64,000 nt of DNA from Metopolophium dirhodum. Lineage: Eukaryota > Arthropoda > Insecta > Hemiptera > Aphididae. The first letter of the stretch is position 1. Each line of letters opens with the position of its first letter. The translations under genes were made by a program, and so were the position numbers. Below are positions 1 through 10,903 of the stretch, one piece after another. The notes beneath the pieces are model-generated. The model had not been told where the DNA came from. It searched no databases and worked only from the letters and a program-made list of their open reading frames with translations. The stretch spans positions 20,603,145 to 20,667,144 of the forward strand of contig NC_083560.1 of NCBI RefSeq assembly GCF_019925205.1. Reading direction: 5' to 3'.

Positions 1-171
1 CGGCGCATCCTGAATACTGCGCGTGTGGCCGGCTTTGTTCGATGTGTCAATATCAGACATATCAAAATGACCTAGTCGTTTACACTAAAAAAGACAAAAA
101 ACGCTTGCCAAGTCAGGGATTGGCATGTAAACTTTTTAGATTTTTAATTTTTAGAAATGTATTAACTGATG

Positions 172-790
172 TCACACCCAAGCGGGGTATAACAATTTGA
201 ATCCAGAAAAATGTCGGTGTGAACAGCCCCACAAAAAATCATTTTCATTTTATGAGATATATCTGCAAAACCGGATTGATTTCGTTGTTAGGGGTCTTGT
301 TAGATTCACATTGGTTAGGATAAGTGCAGTGAAGATTTCCAGAACTTTATCTTTAATAGTTAATTACAGTACATTAAAAAAATTAAAACAAATTTTATTG
401 GGCGTTTTTTGATGTTTTTCAGCTTTACAGCTTTGTAGTGAATTAACGATTTTAGATAAAGTTTTAAAAATCTTCAATGCACTTCTCCTAACCAATGTGA
501 ATCTAACAAAACCCCAAAACAACAAAATCCGTTCTCCAGTTTCAAAAATCTACCTCGCTAAATGAAAATCTGGCGAAAAATAACTCTTTTTTTATCTGTA
601 AAAAATTAAATCATTTTTTAAAAATTTTAATTCCACATTTAGTATTTACTTGATAATCCTTTTTTAATGAGTTATCAACCAACTTTCTAGCTATCACAGT
701 TTAGGAGAAAAATTAAAAAATAAAAATGTTGGGACTGTTTGACGTTCCGACGTTTTTATAGATTCAAATGGTTATACCGCATGGGTGTGA
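172..790. repeat. Fold-back (long inverted repeat) element
   Basis: The two halves are inverted copies. The left half starts TCACACCCAAGCGG at 172 and the right half ends with the complement of TCACACCCATGCGG at 790. Inside, about 270-350 and 435-540 also pair: both contain GTTAGATTCACATTGG, one of them in reverse complement. There is no coding capacity; the small open frame at 197-412 is simply one arm. This resembles a non-autonomous fold-back or MITE-type DNA transposon. I could not identify a family or a clear target duplication. Confidence 0.65.
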
Positions 791-2385
791 TCAAATCTCT
801 CTCATTAATATTTTATATTAAAGCTAGCTAAATTACCCACCTACTCATCATTACTGAGTTACATATTTATTATTTTCCTATTCAACATAAATTCTTAAAG
901 TTTTCAAAATTCAGATTTTTTTCATTTCAATTATCATACTTACTTGATTAAAAATCAAGAAAGTAAAAAGGTAGATAATTATTGTTGTGTTTAGGTACCT
1001 ATCAAATTACCAAAATATGATTCATTGTCGGTAAATACAAAATAGTGTAAGCAATAAACTTACAAATTACCATATAAATTATCTTCGTGACTTCTCGTTG
1101 TTTTTCGAACCTATGTTATTTTATTTATTAAAATCACGATTAAAGAATAATATATTATACAGGTTCAACATCGGCCCATGATATAATGTATTTTTTAAGA
1201 CCACCAAACTGAGAGCAAATTCTATAGCTGTTAATTTGGAAGTTCAGACTGTCTGTTTGCTAAACAATGAAACATTGCAAACTCCATGACCCAGCATTTT
1301 GTCTGTGCAGTTCCAATAACCAATACCTACCTTAGTATAATAATATCAAACATAATATGTATGTTTCATATATTCTGTGACATGACGAAGTAAAAAGGTA
1401 TGTGGTCACCACTTTGTGGTACGCATACCACCCTTGCCACGTCTATCACGAGCGTCTCCGCGTAGTTTTCCACTTTTATAATACCCTATTGATATTTTCG
1501 ACCAATTAAATGCGAATAACTACTAGTAACTTCTAGAATAGTAGGAAGATGCGCCAACCGGACTAAAACTAGTTTTTTATAATCATACCATGGTACAGTA
1601 TATGTTAACTATGAATCATACCTCTTTAGACATGTTCTGTAATATATAATCTGTGTTACCACAGACTTATATTACGGAGTACCAGTGGTATAATTATTTA
1701 TGACTTGTATTTCGCATACCACACCAAGCAACTTTAAATAATTTATGAGAAAAATAAATTGTATACAAAAAAGTAAAAACCAAGTTTAATTTTATTACAG
1801 TAAGAGTTTCAAGTTTCTGCTAGTAATATTTTTGAACTAAAACTAAGTAACTAACAACATTATAAATATCTAATTCTGTGCAAATTTGAACTTAAAATTT
1901 TATAATAATTATTCATTTGATAGAATAATATGTTTAAAATCATTTTTGTTTCCTGGCTTGAATCAGTAAACATGTGTGTAATAAACCAGCGATTGGGTTA
2001 ATTTCTTAGTTTATCGATTGCAGGTAGCAAGACCATTGACGTAATGAATGGATTGTTGATATAATTTATTTAGGATGGTTGATAAAATTTAGACTCGTTG
2101 AAAAGTTAAAGTTATTTATTGTAAAATATTCTTCAGAAAATATTCTATGTCCAAAATAACAAAATCGTTAAACTGTCTCTCGCGTATACGATGGGAAATC
2201 ACGTCTGAATACAGGCCGTTTCGGCTCTGGTTTTATAAGGCTTTCTTAATCTCCTACCTTCCCCCTGTCTACTGACTTATCCGTGGACCACACAGGACGT
2301 ATGTCAATCTATTATCTATTATTATCTATCAAATCCCACGCTTAGTCGGTTCGAGTACCACATCCCACTATCATATATTTCTGTG
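791..2385. other. AT-rich non-coding stretch
   Basis: I see no gene, no spliced exon with coding character and no clear repeat structure here. There are only short TGGTAC/GTACCA-rich segments around 1380-1700. Confidence 0.5.
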
Positions 2386-2387
2386 TT

Positions 2388-3142
2388 CGGAACGTTCACT
2401 AAAAAAATTAACTCGTTCACGTTCACGTTCAGTCCTTAAAAAAGGAACTCGTTCACGTTCAGGTTCGTGTTTTTTTTCAAACGAACGCGTCACGTTCACG
2501 TTCTTTTAAAAAACGAACGCGTTCATTGGGTCGTTAATTTAATTTTTTTTATGAATCTTTAGCCTGCAGTCAATATAAAAATTAAAAACCCATAAACATA
2601 ATATGTTCGTATATTATACGACTCAACCAAAAATAAAAATATAATTTAGACTTTAGAGCACATACAATTTATGAAGTATCTGAAATAATTTTTAATAACT
2701 GCACGTTATTTGAGTTACATTTTAATAAGGATTTTCTTGTGATAAAATTAAGCGAATACTTGGGTACTTATTATGATAAACCGAATAAGTTTGTTACAAA
2801 TTCATAAAAATCATAATATTATTGTTGTTGTATGTCTAGCCGGGGACACTTAAATTGCACGTATTTAATTTATATATTTTGCAATCAAACAAATATTATA
2901 GGAATTATAATGGGAAAAATGAAAATATTATTATTATAATATAATTTATTAATATATTTTATACATATAATATTTATTAAATGGTAGATAAATTAAACAT
3001 CTTAAAAATCGATCAAATTCATTAAAAATATAAACGTCGTTCACGTTATATTTGCAAAAAACGAGTGACGTTCACGTATCGTTCACTATATAATATGAAC
3101 GTGAACTCGTGCGTACATGAACGACGTTCTTTCTTAACACTG
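2388..3142. mobile_element. Non-autonomous hAT-like element with GTTCACGTTC subterminal repeats
   Basis: About 130 bp at the left (2390-2520) is built of repeated GTTCACGTTC or its complement GAACGTGAAC. A shorter block with the same motifs closes the right side (3035-3130). The outer ends are CTGTGTTCGGAACG on the left and the complement of CAGTGTTAAGAAAG on the right, weakly similar inverted ends of the CAGTG type common in hAT elements. There is no open reading frame inside. The boundaries and the hAT assignment are inference, because no 8-bp target duplication was evident. Confidence 0.4.
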
Positions 3143-3460
3143 ATTTGTTATTAAATATTAATGTATTATTATTACTACAACATCAAATCTTATAATACAT
3201 CGAACATAAAATAATATGTATTAGGTAAACTTATAAATTATAACTGAGGGTTACCATGGTGTGTCGTGTGTGCCGATATCCAACGTGGGTTGAACTGATC
3301 GTCCACGGGTTCTTTTCAGGTCGTTGTCACCCATCGGCCATCGACTTCCACTATCGACTATCCACTAGAGTCTAGTGACTAGACTATATTGACTCTCGAC
3401 CATCCAACTATCGACTTCCGACCCTAGACTGCCTCCATCGACTACCTAACTATAGAGTAT
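3143..3460. other. Non-coding spacer with CGACTA-type simple repeats
   Basis: At 3340-3450 there is a run of short imperfect repeats of the CATCGACTATC kind. No gene is seen. This is the left flank of the large transposon that begins at 3462. Confidence 0.4.
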
Positions 3461-3461
3461 A

Positions 3462-3811
3462 CAGGGTGTCCCACGAAGTTCTGACAAATGAAATAACTTG
3501 TATTCTAATCAATATTTTTTCATTTTTTTTTTTTTATACAATTAATAGACGTTTGTACTACACGTATAATATAAACTTTTTTATTTTCATTTTTTTGTGC
3601 ATAAAATAAGAAATTTTAAATTTGATTTTCATTTTTTTCAAAAAATTCAAAATAGCCAATTTATAAACATATTGAAAAAAATAGATTTAACGTTTACGGT
3701 ATTTAATTTGAGTAATCCATTTGCGACTTATTAACATTTAAATATTCGTTCAATTTACTGCTACTGGGAAATTTATCAAACCCAACAGTAAAAACCAGAA
3801 GTCAAAACGAA
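3462..3811. repeat. Left terminal inverted repeat of the 7.4-kb transposon
   Basis: It begins with CAGGGTGTCCCACGAAG directly after a TA dinucleotide. It continues as an almost perfect reverse complement of 10552-10901 to about 3811, where the match fades after AAAACCAGAAG. Such a long repeat is unusual; mariner ends are commonly about 30 bp. Confidence 0.9.
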
Positions 3812-4354
3812 CCAGAGATAAGTGACTAGTAACTAAAATAGTACAACAGATTACAGAATATTTATGATAGTCATAGCATAGAACAAGGTCATAGTACCGT
3901 CATATCCACGGTTTAAAGATATGTATATCCAATATTTAATCTATTCTGTGGTATATCTACAACCATGGTCATATCTAATATTATGTGGTATAGTATTGAT
4001 ACTACTATCTTAATTCGTGGTTTTAGCGTGGTATTGTTCTATGGTTTTAGGCAACTAATAATTTGTAACCATAAAAATGAAATGGTTATAGTCTGTGGTT
4101 ATAGCAGTACAACCACTCTTATCGGTCCTTATCATTTTTCGGACAACTGCCATCGACCGGTATTCATAGACGGAACTTACAACACAAACACACAAACAAC
4201 TTAGAAACAACAATAACAACATATGTATATATTTTTGTGACGAATTAAGTTTGCTAATTAATTAATTTTAAAATTTTATTTAGTACTAATTTATTATAAA
4301 ACAGTAATATAACTTAATATTTATTTTGAAGAAAATAGTTCAACTACCTACTAC

Positions 4355-5872
4355 CTATAATGTATTTTCAAAATGACCTCCATGATTCGTTACACATTTT
4401 TCGTATCGTTGTAATATTGACGCAGTCACTGAATTCAACATTTGTAGTGTTATGGACTTGCATGCTACTGTTATGCGCTCTTTCAAATCATCCAATGAAG
4501 TAGATTGTTCAGTGTAAACACGATCTTTTAAATATCCCCATAAAAAAAAATCCAGTGGAGTAAGATCTGGAGAACGTGGTGGCCATTTCACAGGACCGTT
4601 TGTTCCTATCCATCGCAACGGAAAATTATGGTTCAAATAATTTCTAACCACATTAGCATTATGTGGAGGGGCACCATCTTGCTGTAACCACATACATTCC
4701 CGAATATGAAGAGGGACATTTTCTAGCAATGATGGTAAAATATTTTCCAGAAAATCCAAATAACGCTCACCATTTAATGTTCCTTCATAAAAGTAAGGGC
4801 CAATTAATGTGTTGTTTAATATACCACACCATACATTTGTGGACCATCGAACTTGGGACTTTGTTTCTCTTGTCCAAAATGGATTTGAATCATTCCAATA
4901 ATGTGCGTTATGGCGATTTACCATGCCGTTATTGTTGAAACAACTTTCATCAGTCCATAATATTTTGTTCAAAATATTGCTATCCTGGTCATATAAGCTA
5001 ACTATTAATGATATGAATTGGAGTCTTCTTTCTGGATCTGATGGTTTCAACCCTTGAACGCAATGCAATTTGAACGGGTGATATACATTGTTTATTAATA
5101 TGCGATGTACAGTTGATTTACTAATATCTGTTTGCCGAGCTATGGATCTAATTGATGCATGTGGTGTGGAACTAAATGCAGCTAAAACATCAACATTGTG
5201 AGAATCATCTGCAGCAGTGTAATGTTTTTTCAACCGATGGCCATTTGGAAAGCTGCCTGTTCAACAATTTGTTTTTTTAGTTTATTTAGTAAATTATTTT
5301 TAAAAATGTCAATGCAGAGCATATGTAATTATTGTCTAAGCGATACCTATTAGTTCAAATTCATGTTTGCCCTTTATTTAATATTTTTTTAGTTTTTACA
5401 AAATATCCGCTACGATAGATTGTAATATTAACTTCATGATAATATTTGATGTTATTATTGTCTAAACGATACCCATTAATTCAAATAATATTTCATTTTA
5501 TTTTATATTATATTATAGGCTAAATAGTAAATTGTATTTTTATTTTTTTTTAAATAAAATCATGTTGCCCTTTATTTAATATTTTTTTTTAGTTTTTTTA
5601 CAAAATATTGTCTACGATAAATTGTAATTTGTATGTGTGTTACCTATTATTATAATTCATAAAAATATTTATATTTTTGTCAATTATTAAAATTGAAATC
5701 TACCTGTTTGACGCAATGTTTTTTCAATGTTGATAAATGTAGCCCGTGAAGGTTGTCTTCGTTCTGGAAATGTTTGTAAATATTGACGAGAGGCATTTAA
5801 TGTACTTTTACCACATTTATAAAAAATAGCCAACATATCAGAATACTCTGCATTACTATAAATAGCAGGCAT
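4355..5872 (-). CDS. Mariner/IS630-type transposase, two exons, intact
   Basis: This is the cut-and-paste transposase of the surrounding element. Exon 1 is 5704-5872 and exon 2 is 4355-5256, joined in phase 1 across a 447-bp GT-AG intron, for 356 residues. Exon 1 encodes an N-terminal helix-turn-helix region of the DUF4817 kind (SNAEYSDML, then ERRQPSRATF). A second HTH follows (SIRSIARQTDISKSTVHRIL), then the DDE/D catalytic domain. The catalytic residues are visible: D159 in ILWTDESCF, D250 in QQDGAPPH and D292 in SPDLTPLDFF. The last two are 41 residues apart, so DD41D. No stop or frameshift interrupts it and the length is normal for the family. The start is the ATG of MPAIYSNAEY. The gene is divergent from the passenger gene, with about 320 bp between the two start codons, so the promoters may overlap. 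The DD41D label rests on my manual count. Confidence 0.9.
5257..5703 (-). other. Intron of the transposase gene
   Basis: The donor follows exon 1 at CAAACAG|GTAGAT and the acceptor precedes exon 2 at GAACAG|GCAGC, both read on the minus strand. Splicing restores one continuous frame (RQTG then SFPNGH) that fits the conserved spacing between the two HTH regions. Confidence 0.8.
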
Positions 5873-6194
5873 CTTGAAATTTAATTAGTTTTAATTACTA
5901 AATAAAATAAGTTAGTCTTATTAGAAAACCTAACTAATAAAATACCAAATGCAGTTTGAAAAAAAACTGGATTTCCATAACCAAGATATCAAACTCATCT
6001 GATCTTGATTGTTAAATTATAAATAGTATATTTATTAGTCTTATCTAACTGGAAATTTTGACAGTCAGTGTGTTGTAAATATATTTTTATAGTATTTCTT
6101 GTTTCATATCTTGTTTGATACTTGCATTGAAAGGTACAAATTACACTTTCTCTGTCAATTATTTAATATTTAAAGTACCTAGACTTTTTTAAAA
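5873..6194. promoter_or_regulatory. Divergent intergenic region between transposase and passenger gene
   Basis: This stretch of about 320 bp separates the start codons of two genes transcribed in opposite directions, so it must hold both promoters or they must overlap. Its right part (TTTGATACTTGCATTGAAAG near 6113) is repeated in diverged form near 9663, upstream of the decayed passenger copy. No TATA box or initiator could be assigned with confidence. Confidence 0.4.
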
Positions 6195-7937
6195 ATGGAA
6201 GTTTATGAAGATGTTGGTGAATTATATTGCGAATATGTCAAAAATAATGAAGACGACACCATGACTGAATTGGATTTTTTTAAGTCAGCATTTAAAGATG
6301 CAATGATCGAAATTGATAATCTGCGTCAGGTATGTAAAAATTGAAATTAATATATACATCAATTTTATTTATATTCTGAAAATAATAATAAGAAACAACA
6401 ATACACACATTTACAGCAATACCATAATTTAAACGAGCAATTTAACAATAAAAAAGTTGAAAGCAGTTACTATGCTGAAGATGTGATACAGCTTCAAACT
6501 GATAATAAGTCACTCACTGAAGAACTTGTAAGTGACCAAATTATTAAAGCAGTGGAGTTGTTGCATTTTCATATTTTTTTGTAGATACTTAATATTATAT
6601 TCATTGCTAAGTGAGCTTAAAATATGTTTCAGTTAGCTATGATTTTATGTTTTTATTGAAATAAATGCTATTTTTTTTCCTTAAGTGCAATTTTTAATAT
6701 ATTTTAGTGCAATAATACAATCAATTTGTTGAGTTTTTTAATGCAATAACTTCACTGCCCTAATAATAAATAATGAAAAAAAAAAATTACATAGTTAGTA
6801 TACAATTTATTAACAATTACATAATATTATTAGGTGACATTAAAAATTCAAGAAAAGTCATATAAAGAAAAATATGTATGTTTAAAAATAAAAAAAACAT
6901 GCTTAATAATAATAAATAATAATAGTAACACATTTTTTTTTTATATAGGCTATACTTAAAACAAAAAATGAGATTTTGGAAGAAGACAATGTAAGTACAT
7001 TGGTAACAAAATTTATATTGAATTTAAAAAAATTTATAATGCTTAACAATAATAAATAATATTAATTACATATTACAATTTTTTTGTTTTTTTTTTTTAT
7101 AGTCAGCAATTAAAACCAAAAATGATTCTTTAGAAAAAGAAATTGTAAGTAAAAGTAGCAAAATTATTTAAATAAAATTTGTTAACTGTTATTTTTGTAG
7201 AAATTATTTAAACAAAAAATGGCCACTATTGAGGTGAAAGATAAGGCAGAACATTACGAAGAAAAAAAAAAAGTAAAAATAAATTTAGTAAATAAAAAAG
7301 CATGTCCAACACATTTTCCTAAATTAAAATTATTTACTTTCAGGAACAACAAAATGTGCATAGCTTAATCTCATCTGCTAAAAATATGAATAATTATGTT
7401 AAGAGAGATGATTTACTGCCGATTGAATCCAAGGTTTCTTTTATAGAAAAACTTGTATGCTCAAAGATGGATAGATTGAAATTACAAGATGAGACAAGCA
7501 GTCTGATAAATGTCATCGATGATACATTGAAAACAAATTATGTAATGTATTTATTTAAAATAGTTTTAATATCATATTTATAATTTGTATGTTATTAGAA
7601 TTGTACTGAATGGTGGTGTCCCAAGCACAGTAAATTTTTGGAAATTTTAAATGGCATCAAAATTGGCGAACAAACTGTGGAAGATAAATACATTATAAGG
7701 AAAGCCAAATCTAGATTTGCTTATTGGGATGATAAAAATAATAAAGTAATATTAATGTTTTTTGTACTATTTACCATATTTAATAATTTATTGTAATTCA
7801 TTCTACATAATATTATGTACATGACTAAATAATGTTTTATATTTTTTTGTATGTTTAAGAATACACCAAGGTGTCCTACTCAAGACAGAAAAAGAGGAGA
7901 GGTTATTCATTATCAAAAACCTAAATGTTGGCCGTAA
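6195..7937 (+). CDS. Nine-exon passenger gene: coiled-coil protein with Cys-rich C-terminus
   Basis: I do not recognise this protein. Exons by splice sites and frame are 6195-6329, 6417-6527, 6834-6875, 6949-6990, 7103-7144, 7201-7272, 7344-7541, 7599-7745 and 7860-7937, giving 288 residues. Every exon is a multiple of three and every intron is phase 0 with a GT donor and AG acceptor. Exons 3, 4 and 5 are each exactly 42 nt (14 residues, two heptads). The first roughly 150 residues are charged and heptad-like (for example LKTKNEILEEDN), so a coiled coil. The last two exons carry conserved-looking Cys/Trp/His residues: CTEWWCPKHSKF, RFAYWDD, TPRCPTQDR and PKCWP just before the stop. There is no signal peptide or membrane segment. 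AATAAA occurs 30 bp after the stop. It lies inside a mariner-type transposon, divergent from the transposase. It may help transposition or be a captured host gene; both are speculation. Confidence 0.72.
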
Positions 7938-7966
7938 AATAATAATGTTAAAAAAAAAAACCTTTA

Positions 7967-7972
7967 AATAAA
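7967..7972 (+). terminator. Polyadenylation signal of the passenger gene
   Basis: AATAAA lies 30 bp downstream of the stop codon of the nine-exon gene, at a normal position for a eukaryotic cleavage signal. Confidence 0.5.
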
Positions 7973-9639
7973 AATACGATGGTAATTATTAAATAATAAT
8001 TTATTTATTTTGATACCTACTTATAGTAGGTATGTACTAAAAGGTAAGTATCTTAACAGCAACATTAATAAACTTGCATTTATCGATATTTGTGGGCCCT
8101 ACTGTTTAACTTTTATTTAATAATTAAATAATATTAATTAAACATACATTTTACATATTAAATCCGAAAAGATGCATCAAATATAATATTGTTAGAGGCA
8201 TGCACAGACATGTTTAATTTAAAAATCAACTTTTTTATTTAACCTTCATTGTAATATAACAATATTATTAATAATTAAAAATTAACAGTTCATAAGCATT
8301 AACAACTAATATTCATGATCAATGACTATATTAAAACTATATAGCTAATATCAATTAGTTATATCTTTTAGTTATTGAAAGAAACAAGGGATGCAATTGC
8401 GCACATTAATGATTGCTGTTAAGACAAAAATTTAGTAAAATCATTTTTTTTTCTGAAATACTGACTAAATTCACTAAATATACAAAAAATAATGGAATTT
8501 ACTTAACGGATTGCATAAGCAGAGTATTTGTGTAAAATCTAAAATCTTTTAGTAATTCAACAAATCTAATCGTTACTTCTAAGAAAAAAAATGAAAAAGT
8601 TTCCTGCTTATAATCCACCTCATCTGTGACAAAGATATAGATAAATTTGAAAAAAATAGAACTAAATAAAGATCTTTATACGCTAGAAGTCTACGACCTT
8701 AGTCTCACATTTTGTTAAATTTAGAAAAAGTTGTCTTTGCTAAGTATTTTGTAGAATTTTAGATTTTTCTCAGTATAGTATTATTATTAAAATTATAACA
8801 CCTATAACATATGTTTTTTATAATTTAACTAATTTAATCATACTTAATTTATCTATTGGTACAGTTAGATTGCATAGCTGGTGTAGTGCATGTATGTTAA
8901 TATTCAAACAGTCAAGATATTATGTGATATTCAATGTTGTGAGTAGGTATACATTGTTGAATTATGAAATCCATGTGGAAAGTCACTTTTACCTAAAAGA
9001 TAAAATAAATAAGAAACTATTTATGAATATTTTTTTTAAGTATAATACATATCTTATTATATTATTCACTATTTAGTATTTAATTGTTTAACAGTTATTA
9101 TTATTTGAGTGTATAATATTAAAATGTAAAGATCTTAGGTGTTTAGTTATACTTACATTTTGTGATAAGACTTTCTATTTGATTTTGTTTTGACAATAAT
9201 GAGAATTTAGATGAATCCAAATAAAGTTTATCACCAGTTAATGTTCTATGTTTGTTCTGACACATCAAACAGTAAACTAATTGTAGTAATTGGATCATAT
9301 TTATGGAACTACATAAATGTTAAAATACAATTTAAATAGAATGTTATATTATTTTTAAATATATACCTAACTTAGTTGATTATACTTACATTTTATGACG
9401 AGCCTTTTTTTTTTTAATGGTCAGTACCTAGTCCACAATGCTTGTAATGACCCGCGGTAACCAACAAATTAAACTTCTTAGTTTTATTATAGTACTTTAT
9501 TTATAAATAAATCAAAATACTACATAGTTTTCAATTTGCATACATATTGTTGAAAAATATTTCTTCTAGTTTAGGCCAGTTGTTGTTCGAGCAATAAAAT
9601 GTATATTAATGTCACCATTAAAAATTATTAAGTAATAAT
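7973..9639. other. Non-coding interior of the 7.4-kb transposon
   Basis: This is AT-rich sequence between the passenger gene and its decayed copy. No convincing exon is seen; the open frame at 8870-9076 lacks coding character. It may be the eroded 3' part of the second passenger copy, but I could not align it by eye. Confidence 0.4.
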
Positions 9640-9860
9640 TTTTTTCTTATTTCATATCTTCTTTGATTCTTGCATTGAAAGGTAAGTACACATTAGGTAC
9701 ACTTTCTTTGTTGATTATTTAACGTTTAAAGTAAATACTTTCTTAACAATCGAAGTTTTTGAAGATTTTGGTGCATTATATTGCAAATATGTAAAAAGTA
9801 ATAAGGATGACTTATCAATTACTTGGTTTAAGATATACTTAATTGGACTTGACATTCCCT
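9640..9860 (+). pseudogene. Decayed partial copy of the passenger gene 5' end
   Basis: This stretch matches the promoter and first exon of the nine-exon gene (about 6105-6265). It shares TTGCATTGAAAGGTA, ACACTTTCT and GATTATTTAA upstream, then GAAGTTT-TGAAGAT-TTGGTG and ATTATATTGC-AATATGT in the former coding part. The start codon has become ATC and several codons differ. After about 9860 the match fades. It is a degenerate duplicate within the same transposon, so the passenger region has been duplicated at least once. Confidence 0.65.
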
Positions 9861-10551
9861 CAAATTGAATGATAAAGGCTCTTCATACAATTTTTTAATT
9901 GATAAATTTGAAATAATTGTAATTGGTATACCTAGTAGGTACTTTGTTTTTATTATTTTTTTTTGTGATACAGAAGACGGATACGCCAAATTCTTCTTTG
10001 TCAACATTTCGTCGACATATCATTAAAATGTATTACTTATTCTATAATACTGATCACTTCATTAAGTAATAAGTTGAAATCATTGAATAAAAATATTTAT
10101 TATTATTTACTACTATCAATAATTTACATTCGTTAATTGTTGATCACGATCTAACATAATAAAATTATCATAAATCGTGCTGTAAATTAACCGTTTAAGG
10201 TTAAAAATCTTAATGTTAATTCTCGTTTATCTACAAACGTGATAAGTGATAAAACCGTATACCAAGAATCAATAACCAGTGCTACATTATGTAACCATGA
10301 AGGTAAATTGTAAAATGTTATTTTTATACTTTATAGCTGATATTCTGCAGGCTGATACAGCTGCGGCAGACTACAACTACAGGCTTGACGTTGTTCACTC
10401 AACAATCAGTGTTCTGGTAGGAGTGGGGATTGGAAAGGAAGGTCCAAATGTCCAATTCGTATGACCATTGTACATAGTACATACTAAACTCATTACTTAT
10501 TAGTTATTATCGATTTTGACCGTAATGGGTATCTTTAAATTGAGATATAAT
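9861..10551. other. Transposon interior, unassigned
   Basis: Non-coding or unrecognised. A short open frame at 10279-10464 contains GVGIGKEGP, which superficially resembles a chloride-channel motif. It has no supporting flanking sequence and I make no functional call. Confidence 0.3.
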
Positions 10552-10901
10552 TTCATTTTGGCTTCTGGTTTTTACTATTGGGTTTGATAAATTTCCCAGT
10601 AGCAGTAAATTGAACGAATATTTAAATGTTAATAAGTCGCAAATGGATTACTCAAATTAAATACCGTAAACGTTAAATCTATTTTTTTCAATATGTTTAT
10701 AAATTGGCTATTTTGAATTTTTTGAAAAAAATGAAAATCAAATTTAAAATTTCTTATTTTATGCACAAAAAAATGAAAATAAAAAAGTTTATATTATACG
10801 TGTAGTACAAACGTCTATTAATTGTATAAAAAAAAAAAAATGAAAAAATATTGATTAGAATACAAGTTATTTCATTTGTCAGAACTTCGTGGGACACCCT
10901 G
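10552..10901. repeat. Right terminal inverted repeat of the 7.4-kb transposon
   Basis: Reverse complement of 3462-3811, ending CGTGGGACACCCTG followed by TA. Differences from the left arm are seen only near the inner edge. Confidence 0.9.
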
Positions 10902-10903
10902 TA

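Larger units (their letters stand above)
3462..10901. mobile_element. 7.44-kb mariner/IS630-type transposon with captured gene
   Basis: The element is delimited by two inverted repeats of about 350 bp (3462-3811 and 10552-10901). They match almost base for base, including a 13-base A/T run, and differ at only a few inner positions. The outer ends read CAGGGTGTCCCACGAAGTTC on both strands and are flanked by TA (3460-3461 and 10902-10903), the target site of the Tc1/mariner superfamily. Inside are a spliced minus-strand transposase (4355-5872), a divergent nine-exon plus-strand gene (6195-7937) and a decayed piece of a second passenger copy (9640-9860). Most mariner-family elements are 1.3-2.5 kb, so this is several times the usual length. 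Near-identical ends and an intact transposase suggest recent activity; that is inference. Confidence 0.88.

Noticed and set aside
10279..10464. Open frame with GVGIGKEGP, recalling the GKEGP motif of CLC chloride channels
   Set aside because: Only five residues match, no neighbouring CLC motif or splice-linked exon was found, and it lies inside the transposon next to its terminal repeat.
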